Shown piece by piece: positions 11,099-20,560 of a stretch of 64,000 bases of DNA. Within the stretch, counting starts at the first letter, position 1. Each line of letters starts with the position of its first letter. Where the stretch lies: the NCBI GenBank assembly GCA_014338405.1, contig JTDE01000241.1, positions 17,953 to 81,952 of the forward strand, in the 5' to 3' direction. The position numbers were made by a program, and so were the translations under genes. The notes below the pieces were generated by a model. The model saw only the letters and a list, made by a program, of their open reading frames with translations, had not been told where the DNA came from and made no database searches. The DNA is from Paragonimus skrjabini miyazakii (Eukaryota; Platyhelminthes; Trematoda; Plagiorchiida; Troglotrematidae).

Positions 11099-12400
11099 GT
11101 GGGGGTGTTTTTGATGCCTTCGGTTTTTGAACAAAACAGCCAGAACACGAAAACTGGTAGATGCAAGCATTTCGTATTGACTTCCATTGAAGCCCAATTT
11201 GAAAATCTTTTCGATCAATTAGGTGATCTCCAATCAACCAGTGCCGACAATCTAGGCTGGCTAAAAACTAAATTTACGGATATAGCTCATGGGTTTATCA
11301 TGACTCCGAACAACGGCCGGTGCGCTATTACCAAACAACACCTACAATCGGTAAAAGAGCTTAATTCAAAAAACGTTATGATACTTAAGCCGGATAAGGG
11401 TTCTGGGGCCGTCATTTTAGACAAAGATATCTATGTGCAGAAGATGTTATCAATATTGAGTGACCAAACCAAGTTTCAACGAATAGACAGAGTAGACAAG
11501 GTCACCGGAATAGAAGACCCCATAGGACAACATCTGCAGCTGCTCTTACAGTTGCGGATTATTGATGAAGTAACCTATAAATCTCTTAAACCATGTGGAT
11601 CGTCAACACCCCAGCTGTACGGCCTGCCGAAGACGCATAAATCCGGCATGTCGCTTCGGCCAATTTTAGCGATGACAAACTCCCCATACCATAAGTTGGC
11701 GCGTTGGTTAGTCGCTATTCTAACTCCACTGAAACAAAAGTTTCAGGCACACTCCATCAAAGATTCTCTGGAGTTGATTAACGACTTGAACAAACTTAAC
11801 ATTGCTAATGAACTGATGTGTTCTGTAGACGTTCAGTCGCTGTTCACAAACGTCCCTCTGCATGAAACGATTGACTATATTTGTGAGCTCGTTGAATCGA
11901 ACCACATTACGTTGCCACTGCCAACCGATATACTGAGAGAAAGTTTGTTGCTCTGCACTGAGAATGTCAGTTTTAGTTTTCTCGAGCAGTCCTACCGCCA
12001 AATAGATGGAGTGGCCATGGGAAGCCCGCTTGGTCCCATCTTAGCAGACTTCTTCATGTTAAAAATTGAGCAGGAGCTAGCAACCGAGATAGCAGGTTTA
12101 TCACACTACAAGCGTTACGTCGACGACACACTGATATTCAGTCAATCCAAACAGGTAATAGATAACTTGGTGCAACGTCTAAATAGTTGTCACTCTAACC
12201 TGAAGGTTACGTGTGAATTTGAGGCCAACAATTGTCTGCCATTTCTAGACATACTCATATGTCGCCGAGAAGATGGCTCGATTAGAAGAGTTGTCTATAG
12301 GAAACCCACATGGTCCGGCCAATACCAAAACTTCAACAGTTTCACACCGATCCAACATAAACGAGCATTAATAAATACACTGTTCATACGAGCAAGATGA
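11099..12400 (+). pseudogene. Penelope-like element reverse transcriptase (copy B)
   Basis: A 433-residue open frame encodes most of a PLE reverse transcriptase, which copies element RNA into DNA at the target. Landmarks in order: LKPDKGSGAVI near residues 97-107 (fingers); YGLPKTHK at about 174; RPIL at about 188; DVQSLFTNVP at about 244 (palm motif A, first catalytic Asp); MGSPLGPILADFFM at about 307; YVDD at residue 340 (12,116-12,127), with both palm Asp residues intact; then FLDILICRREDGSI. The listed Met at 11,099 lies upstream of an inverted repeat arm (11,126-11,181) that forms codons 10-28, so the true N-terminus was probably lost. The frame ends at a TGA (12,398) that looks like a mutated CGA, because the same frame continues as the linker. 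The catalytic core is unbroken, but the full RT-endonuclease fusion is not. Confidence 0.93.
11126..11181 (+). repeat. PLE copy B left inverted repeat arm
   Basis: These 56 bases are the reverse complement of 13,155-13,210 with about two mismatches. The same sequence type forms the arms of copy G. The arm sits inside the 5' end of the listed RT frame, so the element carries an inverted piece of its own 3' end at its 5' end. This is a known habit of Penelope-like elements. Confidence 0.9.
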
Positions 12401-12664
12401 ATCTGTACTCACGACAGTCTTACGGACGAACTAGACTTGATCACTTCTGTCTTACAATCTAACGGTTACCCTAAAAAGTTCATAGAAAGGCATAGCAAAC
12501 AAAAAGCGCCGTCTGAAGAAGTGATCACTGTAGAGAAAAAGAGGGTTTACATAGAGTTGCCCTTCAAGGGTGACCATATCATGCGGCAAACAACACAACG
12601 ACTGAGAAGTTCACTTAAACAAACATTTAACGCGGCTGAACTCCGTGTACTCTCTCGGACCTAA
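12401..12664 (+). pseudogene. PLE copy B linker between RT and endonuclease
   Basis: This reads on in the same frame as the RT after the TGA at 12,398-12,400. NGYPKKFIERHSK, VYIELPFKGDHI and NAAELRVLSRT are the conserved linker blocks, and the same three blocks recur in copies C, E and F. It closes at a TAA near 12,662, and the endonuclease then resumes in another frame. A frameshift therefore separates the catalytic halves. Confidence 0.85.
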
Positions 12665-13061
12665 AAGTTACCAGTGCCTTCAATCAAAGGAGACCAGCCT
12701 ATCGGTGCCACCTCACATTATTTACCAATTTACACGTAACTGCGGTGAAAGTTACATAGGCAGAACCGAAAGGTGTCTGATCTCCAGAATGAAGGAACAC
12801 TTGCCCAAATGGATGTAAGAGTCCGTGTTACCGGAGAACGACATTGTTGCTGAAACACGTGAACAGCCAGTTTCGTCAGTCGCTAAACACGTCCTGACCA
12901 CTGGTCATGTTATCGATCCAGCTTGTGCATTCAGAGTTCTGTTGCGTTACTCCAATTCAAGATTCCTGAGATTTGCTGAAGCTGTAGCAATCAATCGCCT
13001 CAAGCCAGCTCTGTGTGTTCAGAAAAAACTGTTTGTGAACTTGACCCTTCCTTGGACCTAG
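12665..13061 (+). pseudogene. PLE copy B GIY-YIG endonuclease
   Basis: The readable domain starts at about 12,708 with PHIIYQFTRNC, then CGESYIGRTERCLISRMKEH (core from about 12,741; the GIY-type Tyr and YIG are present, with Arg in GRT). A TAA at 12,816-12,818 interrupts it. The frame then continues with SSVAKHVLTTGHVIDPACAF, LRFAEAVAINRLKPALC and KLFVNLTLPWT to a stop at 13,061. This domain would cut the target DNA in PLE integration. Its closest relative in the window is copy G at 46.5-46.8 kb, which has a sense codon where copy B has the TAA. Between this domain's end and 13,155 the DNA is the element's 3' untranslated region, also shared with copy G. Confidence 0.92.
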
Positions 13062-13154
13062 TGACTTATCTTAACCCGCTTATTGATTATCAACCCTCTG
13101 AATTGTTTGCTATAAAAAAACCGATCCATGTTATTGTAAATTTGGTACTGATGT

Positions 13155-13210
13155 GTCAATACGAAATGCTTGTATCTACCAGTTTTCGTGTTCTGACTGT
13201 TTTGTTCAAA
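13155..13210 (-). repeat. PLE copy B right inverted repeat arm
   Basis: Reverse complement of 11,126-11,181 (about 54 of 56 bases). Together the arms delimit a unit of about 2.08 kb holding RT, linker and endonuclease. Confidence 0.9.
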
Positions 13211-13502
13211 CTTATGAAGAGAACTAACTGTTTCAAATTTCTAAAACGACGATTCCCCGTTGAGACTTGCAAATCGTCTTCGATTTTACGTGATAATCAA
13301 CATGACTCAATAGGAATATTTGTGAGTTTTCAGCCTAATTCGTACTCACCTGGAATGCGTAAAATTGGTTGATAAGATCAAACCGTTTGTTTTTATTAGT
13401 CGTGATAAAGTTGGGCGGACCACCTATTGCTGCATAACGTCCCGTATTTATGGTATAGATAATCCTTAAAAGGTGGAAAATACATATGGGGAGATGTTAA
13501 CA
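13211..13502. other. Spacer between PLE copies B and C
   Basis: No gene was recognised. It includes the end of a 119-codon frame that begins in the copy B tail, which I read as accidental because it runs through the inverted repeat. Confidence 0.5.
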
Positions 13503-13575
13503 TTTCGATCTACTCTCATCAGTCGCCAGCGTAAAACCAACAAATTGTATATAAACTGCACATGGCAACAACAAC
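13503..13575 (+). repeat. PLE copy C left inverted repeat arm
   Basis: 73 bases matching the reverse complement of 14,378-14,450 with about five mismatches. The sequence is unrelated to the arms of copies B and G, so copy C belongs to another PLE family that has the same architecture. Confidence 0.88.
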
Positions 13576-13714
13576 GGAATGGGTTAACCAATATTTATAA
13601 TTCTCCAGTTTCACATCTATTGCCTAGAAACAAGCGTTAGTGAAGACGTTGTTTCACAGAGCTAGAATGATTTGCACTGCAAGTCGACTTGAGAAAGAAT
13701 AAGAGTTTATTAAG

Positions 13715-14340
13715 AAGACGTCGGTGGATAACGGCTATCCCGAAAAGTTTGTGGATATCCACAGTAAAAACAAGGAATCAAAAGCAGCAAGCTGCATTAC
13801 GCAGAAGAAGAACATATTTCTGCAAATCCAATTCCAGGATCACCGTTTGGCCAACGACATCAGCCACAAATTGAAGTCAACGTTACGACGCAACTAACCA
13901 GCTGCCCAACCACGCGTCCTGTTAAGCACTAGGGGTTTGGTGCTCCATAGCGGTGATACACAACCGATCAGTCTGTCTCTCACGTAACATGCCAGTTCAA
14001 TTGCAGTTGCAAGGACGTCTACATAGGCAGGGTAGATGGGCGCTTGCATCAGGCAATGATGGAACACATTCTTGAGTGGTTATCAACTACAGTGTCGAAA
14101 AACGACCTACTGATTTTAATAAACTCGAAGGCGTCGGCCTCATCGATCGCCAAACAAATCTTAACAGCCGGTCACCTAGTTGATCTTGTCAGATCGTTCA
14201 AGTGAACGTTACGTAATTGCAACCCGAAATTGTTAGCGATTATTGAGGCAATGCCAATCAGAAAACATCGGCCGGTTTTGTGTACACAGAAGGCACTGAC
14301 GCAATCAATCTCCTTGCCTTGTATTCGATTGCACCATTAG
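13715..14340 (+). pseudogene. PLE copy C linker and GIY-YIG endonuclease
   Basis: The linker starts at about 13,715 with NGYPEKFVDIHSKNKE, then SHKLKSTLRRN, a stop, and a block matching the 'NAAELRVL' region. The endonuclease frame runs 13,981-14,340. It has TCQFNCSCKDVYIGRVDGRL (Cys pair and an intact YIG), QAMMEHILEW, SSIAKQILTAGHLVDLVRSF, then a single in-frame TGA near 14,203. It ends with LAIIEAMPIRKHRPVLCTQK and LPC. There is no RT upstream within the inverted repeats, so this is a 5'-truncated copy. It is clearly divergent from copy B at the amino acid level. Confidence 0.88.
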
Positions 14341-14377
14341 CGCGCGAAAAGTTAGAACTATGTAGTTGATGCGTTCA

Positions 14378-14450
14378 GTTGTTGTTGCCATGTGCAGTTT
14401 GTATAAAATTGGCTGGTTTTACGTTGGCGACTGATGAGAGTAGATCGAAA
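14378..14450 (-). repeat. PLE copy C right inverted repeat arm
   Basis: Reverse complement of 13,503-13,575 at about 93 percent. It lies 38 bases after the endonuclease stop codon. Confidence 0.88.
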
Positions 14451-14918
14451 CATCTTGCGTTATGTGTGCGATATCTGTTTTGACTAAATAGATAAAGGGA
14501 ATTCTATTTTAAGTATGGATAATCGCCTACTCCCATGGCTCATCGATTACGGCGAGGATTACTGTTCAAGCGTCAAATTCGACGGTGTATTTTCGGACTG
14601 ATACTCTGCAACTAAAGTAAGCTATAATTTCCTACATCCAGGCACATAACTCATATTTTGCGAATAACGTGAGAGGAGTGTACCGGACACGTCACATCCC
14701 ATTGCCCGCATTGATCGAACGTAGTTGATGTCTTGATATTGATTTCATTGACAGTGAGTGAATCATTCACTGAAGTTTCGTCTTTTGGTCCGAAATTCTG
14801 CCATCTTAGGAGCACAGTTAGACAATTAGATCTTATGGTTCCAAATCGAATTGTAAATAGTTGGAATGTAACTTCGCAACCGCTTGTTGCACATGCTTAG
14901 GCCATGTGACCTCAGTCC
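14451..14918. other. Spacer, nothing recognised
   Basis: No open frame of note and no repeat recognised between PLE copy C and the RT remnant of copy D. Confidence 0.5.
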
Positions 14919-15459
14919 ATGAGTTGCTTACATAGCCCCACTTATTGGCGCTTATTGTATTGGAAAACGAGCACTTTCATGATACCAAAGCTTGGCAAAA
15001 AAGCAGAAATTTTTCTTGCCAAGCTAAGTTGGCTATGTTACAAGTTGGTGAACCGAGCTGATTTCCAAAATGAAAAGATTAGTGAAAATAAAATATTATC
15101 AGTTAATAAAAGGTTATCAGCGATCCCTCTCCCACTAAAACAGATTGATACCCATGTATTGGCTTTCATTCTTACAGCAAGAACTCGTATCCCCTGTTCT
15201 ACGATCTGTTTATGGTACGGTCACGCTGATACTCGATGTTTGCAATTCTTCCTATCGTGCCATTGCACAGTGGCTAGTAAATGTACTAGAACTAGTTGAA
15301 AAAGATAAAAAACAGATAGAATTTAAAAGCTACTTTTCAATTCGTGGTCTCTGTCACAAAAATAACCTTACGGACAAGAAATTATCATTTGCTGCATCTT
15401 CGCTATTTATTGATGCTTCTATGTTTGAAATCGTCAGCTGTTCATCGGAATGTCTGTAG
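14919..15459 (+). pseudogene. PLE copy D, reverse transcriptase finger/palm remnant
   Basis: In the frame at 15,145-15,459, LILDVCNSSYRAIAQWLVNV (from about 15,218) is the PLE block equivalent to RPIL.MTNSPYHKLARWLV in copy B. YFSIRG and NLTDKKLS follow where copy B has SIKDSLELINDL. SLFIDASMF looks like a scrambled palm motif A. The preceding frame (14,919 on) may hold the finger region but is too decayed to align by eye. The catalytic YVDD is not seen. It may be the 5' part of the same insertion as copy E. Confidence 0.65.
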
Positions 15460-16107
15460 ATGACCTTAAATAATTTCTGTTGTACACAGGTAACGTCCAA
15501 TCTCCACTTAACGGTAGCTAGTATCGTTAAGTTGATAAATTACTCTGTTAGGTCCATACACAATGACATCTTCATGAGTAGTCTTGGAAACGACCGAGTT
15601 GAGGTATACGAACGAGTTATTTTCGAAAGTATATTGTAACGTTCGACGGAGTGGAGTCCCGAGGAATAGCGTTCGTCTGAGGGATGAGGCCGCGACAAGA
15701 ATCTTGGATGACAATAAAAATTGAAATACATGGGCCAGAGACCCCGTAATTCATAAACACAACTTACACAGTCGAGAACTCAAATAACGTCAGTCACACG
15801 AGGGCGAACTGCGTTACAATATATTTTTCAACTCAGTGAATTGTTTGAGACACACTCATAAGCTATCAACAATTTTTGACTAAGCTCATAACCTTACGTC
15901 CACCTAGGAAAAGGAATCCATTAAGTGGACGTCATTTGTGAGAGTTGCTGTGACAGTTCGACCAGATGGACCATTACGGCGAAACGTGTTTAAGAAAAAA
16001 GACTAGGATATTCAATACTCACTCTTTTATAGCCACTTACCGGTCAGCCTCAAACGTAACGTTGCACCTTGTCTGATTGAAAGAGAGGGAGGGATTTATG
16101 CAAATTA
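15460..16107. other. Unassigned interval inside the PLE cluster
   Basis: This lies between an RT remnant and an endonuclease remnant of possibly one element, where the catalytic half of an RT would be expected, but I see no RT motif. Two overlapping minus-strand frames (15,508-15,731) are Ser/Arg-rich and unrecognised. It may be a later insertion. Confidence 0.4.
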
Positions 16108-16540
16108 CAATAAAAGCAGAACCAAGGAAGCTACGTACGACCTTTAGTAAAAATATCTATCCTGAAAAATTTATCGATGGCATTATACAAGAGGCAGAGA
16201 GAGAGACGAGATCGTCATTCGCTGCTGTTAACTAGAAAAATATTTGCTTCACATTGTTACTCGAGAAGGACTCGGTTGTTAGTTGATCCCATTCCAACTA
16301 ACCGTCACCAACACAATCTATTATACTACAGTTTTTGTTGTCACATCTTACTCGAAACGAGCGGTAACAGTTCGTCTGAAAAATAACTTACTTACTGATG
16401 CTGTCTATTCCTTTGACTGCTTCCGTGTTTCGGTATATTTTGGTCATACTACTATGCGCTTATCGAAAAGAATTCGTGAACATTGCTCTGCTTGGCTTCG
16501 CTCTGGAACTACCAAAGAAAGTGTTGTCCCCGAATAAATT
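16108..16540 (+). pseudogene. PLE copy E linker and GIY-YIG endonuclease
   Basis: Linker remnants: IYPEKFIDGIIQEAERETRS at about 16,150-16,220 (compare NGYPKKFIERHSK), then KNICFTLLLEKDS (compare VYIELPFKGD). The endonuclease core in the frame ending at 16,537 is VYSFDCFRVSVYFGHTTMRL followed by SKRIREHCSAWLRSGT. The YIG has decayed to YFG and the Cys pair to a single Cys. At least two frameshifts are needed to join these blocks. It is a distinct lineage: the RIREH variant differs from RMKEH (copies B and G), MMEH (C) and RISENF (F). Confidence 0.75.
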
Positions 16541-17010
16541 TTGAAAAAAGTAAACGAAAGGATCGTCACGTGAAATGTATGCCTAAGTATAACTTTGTCC
16601 TCTTCAAATAATTACGCGAAATAAAGTACAGACAGATGGACATATGGTCGCTTAAGAGCCTAATAATATTGAACCACCTTTTTTTGGTTTTGATCTAGAC
16701 GAAACTTTCTGCGATCTAATAGCATAGAGTTCATTTTAGAAACACTACCTGAACGAATGAGAATGATCACACCTAAGTCTTTATCAGGAGAGAATGATAC
16801 TGATCGAGTCCCTTCATAATTCTTTTGGTGCGCATATGTGATTTTTCGTCAGTAGACAGTTTTGTCTGACAGAAACTTTTTGGTACTGATAAGTTAGGTC
16901 CAACGTTTTTGCTGTACATCGGCCGAGAGCCTCTGTTGACACCGGTTCTACTTGCTATGACTGATCAGAAAGTTATTCAAACTGAGTTTCATTCTCAATA
17001 CACTTGATAC
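16541..17010. other. Spacer, nothing recognised
   Basis: AT-rich sequence with no open frame of note between PLE copies E and F. Confidence 0.45.
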
Positions 17011-17432
17011 GGGATGGGGAAATACATAATTTCAAATCTACCGACGAGCAATCCATTTCTGTTTTGTCCAAGTGAACATTTGAAAATTTGCGTATCAGTA
17101 ACGTACAGTTTTCATTTAATGGGCAATTTTATTACCAGAGTAGTCCTCTTGGGCCTGTGCTGTCCGATACCTTTATGGCTGCTCTTGATAACCAAGCACA
17201 AAACATTGTCAATTTAGCATATCTGTACAACAGAAACGTTGATGACATACATGCAGCGTGCGAAACTCGTAACCAAATAGAAACCGCGTGCACACATCTT
17301 AACAGCCTGTACCTTAACATCAAATTTACCACTGGAATCGAGAAGGAAAACCTGAAATCATTCCTGGGGGTCAGACTCACTAGACCTAAGGATGGATCTC
17401 TCTTTAAAAGCATTTCTCGAAAGAACATATAG
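17011..17432 (+). pseudogene. PLE copy F, catalytic half of reverse transcriptase
   Basis: The frame at 17,088-17,432 carries FYYQSSPLGPVLSDTFMAAL, the counterpart of VAMGSPLGPILADFFM in copy B. NVDD at 17,235-17,246 is the catalytic box with its aromatic residue replaced by Asn. NSLYLNIKFT and KSFLGVRLTRPKDGSLF follow, matching FLDILICRREDGSI. The frame just upstream (17,014 on) holds the preceding block frameshifted. Lack of upstream palm motif A shows truncation. Confidence 0.85.
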
Positions 17433-17789
17433 ACTGGCCATTTTTTACACATTGAAAGCCTTGCATTGTGCGAACATTGCCATGAGATTCGTAAAATCTT
17501 TCCGGATGAGTATATTTTCGAGGGGTTTGATTTTACTTGACAGACTCTTGTCTAGAATGAATATCCATTCCGTTTTATCCGCAAGCATTCTGAGCCACTC
17601 GACTCCCGACCAGCTCTTGCAAAAGTATTGCGGAAAACTGTGTTCATACCTCTACTATATAAAGGGAACGATGTACTACTCTTCGTGGAGTGAAGAGTGA
17701 AAGCAGCACCAGATTGCACTTAGGTCAAGCAGAATGTGCTGCTCCGAACATCTCGCATACTCCTAACTCCCAGAAATAATCCGGTGCCT
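17433..17789 (+). pseudogene. PLE copy F linker
   Basis: Read across frames, this contains VLRKTVFIPLLYKGND (near 17,630-17,675), the counterpart of VYIELPFKGDHI. NVLLRTSRILLTPR (about 17,732-17,775) is the 'NAAELRVLSRT' block. The frame breaks between 17,440 and 17,620. Confidence 0.75.
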
Positions 17790-18110
17790 TCAGTCACCAA
17801 ATCAAACAGTAATGCATCTACCCCAACTTGCGGTTTGCAGTACCTTGACCGCACACTGAAGGCACTGCACATCCGGATCTCTGAGAACTTTTCACAAATG
17901 GTTTCTGAGTGTCAAATGTGGAATAGCAAACAGTACAATTACAAAGCATTTACAAGTATCCCACCACATAGTAGGTCCCTTCAGAGCATTCGGTATTGAT
18001 TGTCAGACAACGAGCAAACACTTCGGCGTTTTCCGTAGCGTTTGCAATATATCGTCGTGTTCGGAAACAGATGGTTTTGGGTCTACCACTACCTTGGTAT
18101 TGCGTTAAAT
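17790..18110 (+). pseudogene. PLE copy F GIY-YIG endonuclease
   Basis: TCGLQYLDRTLKALHIRISE (about 17,828-17,890) matches the Cys-YIG-Arg core, with YIG decayed to YLD. In the next frames come IANSTITKHLQVSHH (compare VAKHVLTTGH) and then VRQRANT with KQMVLGLPLPW near 18,065-18,100, matching KLFVNLTLPW of copy B. Three frames are used, so it is inactive. With the RT half and linker this makes a nearly continuous remnant from 17.0 to 18.1 kb. Confidence 0.8.
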
Positions 18111-18521
18111 AAACCGGGTGTTCTTTCTATTCTTGCTTCTTTGTTTCCACTTTACGCGTGTCTTATCATTGCATCTTCCACAATCTATAATAATAGTGAT
18201 TATCATTCGATCGTTTGATTGAGTAGTGATTGAGTACTTTAAAATTTTGCCCATATACGCCCAGACGTCCACTTGTTTGTTTCCCGTACGTAGTTGAAAA
18301 TAGTAGGCGAAATGATAATTAGGCATACATCTTATGTGATGATGCTTGAGGTTAACAACCGACGGCGTCACTCCGGTAATTTTGTTCAGTGTGTGAATGG
18401 CACTCAGGGACGAATAGTGTTCCACACCGTCAACAGGCTCCCTGCCACCTCCAGGCGATCGGTTAGATATTGTATCCTGTTGCTAGTCAAGGTGATCGCA
18501 ATCCGACCAAGTTATCCAGAT

Positions 18522-18621
18522 NNNNNNNNNNNNNNNNNNNNNNNNNNNNNNNNNNNNNNNNNNNNNNNNNNNNNNNNNNNNNNNNNNNNNNNNNNNNNNN
18601 NNNNNNNNNNNNNNNNNNNNN
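18522..18621. other. Assembly gap of exactly 100 N
   Basis: A round-number run of N marks a scaffold join of unknown true length. Continuity between the PLE cluster and the sequence to the right is therefore inferred by the assembler. Confidence 0.97.
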
Positions 18622-19400
18622 TTCGTTCAAAAGCCGGGGCTCTTATACTCGGACGCAGCCGCTCAACCTGTGAAGACGTTGTGTTCGCGTCTTGCTGACC
18701 TGTCTCGATTAGTTTTGTCGATATAAGGTATCCTTCATTTGTTTTCCCAACTCCAACGAAGCAGTTTTACTCGCTTATTGAGGTAACTTATCTACTTCTT
18801 GTTTCTCGGTCAGTAATTTTCCAATCGTCACCGTACCTGCCCTGGAAGACCAGTTCGCCTGTTCTTACTTTCTTCTTCCGCAGCTGATTTCCATGTCCAA
18901 GCCAAGACAACTTGTCAACATTGGCGATGTTTATGTCTTAACTATCGGAAAGATAGGCTAGCAAGCCGATCTAACAATCACCATCTCGAGTCTGAGACTA
19001 AATACGTACTGTGTCTCCGGTACGTGTCCATTCGATCCCACAGTTGTTCTGCACTTGAATCAGTTCCTTGGATAGTGCTGTGGGTCGGTGGTTTTCTTCT
19101 AAGTCTCTGGTGGCATCGAAGCCGAATTTCAACGTCAGTCTGAAATAGAGATTGCACTGAGCTCTAAGGCACACCAGAGCTCGCTAGACTTGATCGTAAT
19201 GAATAGTAACCTGTGTGCCGTCCCATCTAGCTTTCAATTAAAGTCAGTGGGCACAGCCCAAAAAGATCCTGTTCATCTGTTAGATGTGCACATGCTCCGA
19301 GAAACAATAATTCAGATGCCGCCAAGAATACCTTTCACGATTTCATCTTTGATCTTTTTAAACAAACTACACAAACCGAAGCACACAGAAAACCGAACAA
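18622..19400 (-). other. Possible decayed LINE fragment, minus strand
   Basis: On the minus strand near 18,930-18,880 the reading VDKLSWLGHGNQLRKKK resembles the LINE tail block 'LHRLRWLGHVLRMP'. No neighbouring LINE block was found in a consistent order, so the match may be chance. The rest of the stretch has only short frames. Confidence 0.25.
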
Positions 19401-19409
19401 TAGAAGAGC

Positions 19410-20560
19410 CCGCATAATCGGGAGGTGTATCGACCACATCTTCACCCTACTACTGACACTGGAGTATCTGAACTCCTTTATTAAACCATCGTTCGTAGGT
19501 ATTTTAGGACCTACGGGCTGCTTTTAACCCATTTGTTTGATATGCTCTCTGGAACTATCTTCGTCTCAAAGATGTCACCGTGAAATATCAGCACTTGTTG
19601 CAGTCGTCGTATACCTCCTCTGAGTACGGAGTGTGCGCGTATGGGCAGTTGTTTAGAGTGTCCTTCATTTCAAGTGCTGTTCGATTGAGGTATTCGAACT
19701 TCCTCTTTCTTTGCAACCTAGTGATGAACGACATTCTGGAAAGAGCACTCTGAGCTTTCAAGGACTTCGGAGTGAAGATCCTATCAGCTGTAAACTGACT
19801 GGTATTGAGTATGTGGTCAACATTACTTTGCTTAGTACTTCTGCATATAACATGCTGACCATACTGACATGGTTAATTGAGTTGGGTGGTGTGTACGGTA
19901 TGCGTTTTGCATCTCCAAAGCATAGTGTTCCTACAGAGTTTGGTTGGCATTTATCTTTTGTCTATTATTGCAGGCAAGCCGCTACAAGCTGTCGATTGCT
20001 TCATCTATTTGGGTAATGTCATCTCTTCAGCCTGTTCTATTGCTGATGAGGTATTCACGAGAATAACAAAATCACGTGATGAGCTTGCCAACCTTTGTCA
20101 CTTGTGGCGTCGCGAAAATGTCTATTTTTCGTCTAAAGGCAGAGATTACACTTCGTGTATGCGTCCACTTATCCTCTATTGAATTTCCATATGGACTCTC
20201 TGTATTCGACCATATGGGCTAACACTGTGAACAACGCGACACTCCATCGGCGCGTACTTTGGAAATGTGCAAATTGGCTGCCGATAGTCGAACTAGTGAA
20301 AGTGCAGTTTTTGCTGGCTGGACCACGCAGTCCGCCTACCGACTTAATGTTTACTTCACCGCGCATTGTTCAATTTGACTAATGAAGAAATCTCAGGGCA
20401 GCCAGGTGACGACGCAGTCACTGGTTATTAGAGTTTTGACCGTTTCGCCCAGCAAGGATGGTAGGTGCCATCTACCCGGTTTATGAGTTCGCGACCATCC
20501 ACACCGCTGTTTAGACGCATCCTCTGGCGCAGTATTTTGTCGTAGTTATTGGTCAGCCTG
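19410..20560 (+). pseudogene. LINE reverse transcriptase remnant, plus strand
   Basis: RT blocks occur in order over several frames. GRCIDHIFTLLLTLEY (about 19,424-19,472) is the 'HIFTLRQILE' motif. VCAYGQLFRV and a decayed 'GVRQGC' region lie near 19,635-19,690. FLCNLVMNDILERAL is near 19,700. IEYVVNITLLSTSAYNMLTI holds the catalytic box, where YADD has become YVVN (19,810-19,821), losing both Asp. GGVYGMRFASPKH, LQAVDCFIYLGNVIS, TRITKSRDELANLCHLWRRE and SSKGRDYTSCMRPLI follow. The C-terminal LHRRVLWKCANWLP lies near 20,250. Stops and at least four frameshifts make it dead. It belongs to the same broad LINE group as the copies at 2.9, 7.7 and 26 kb, but is diverged from each. Confidence 0.88.

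Noticed and set aside
10919..11218. 99-codon minus-strand frame over the copy B 5' end
   Set aside because: It overlaps the inverted arm and the start of the RT in antisense, with no motif.
18294..18698. 134-codon plus-strand frame at 18.3-18.7 kb
   Set aside because: It spans the 100 N gap and the known ends show no motif.
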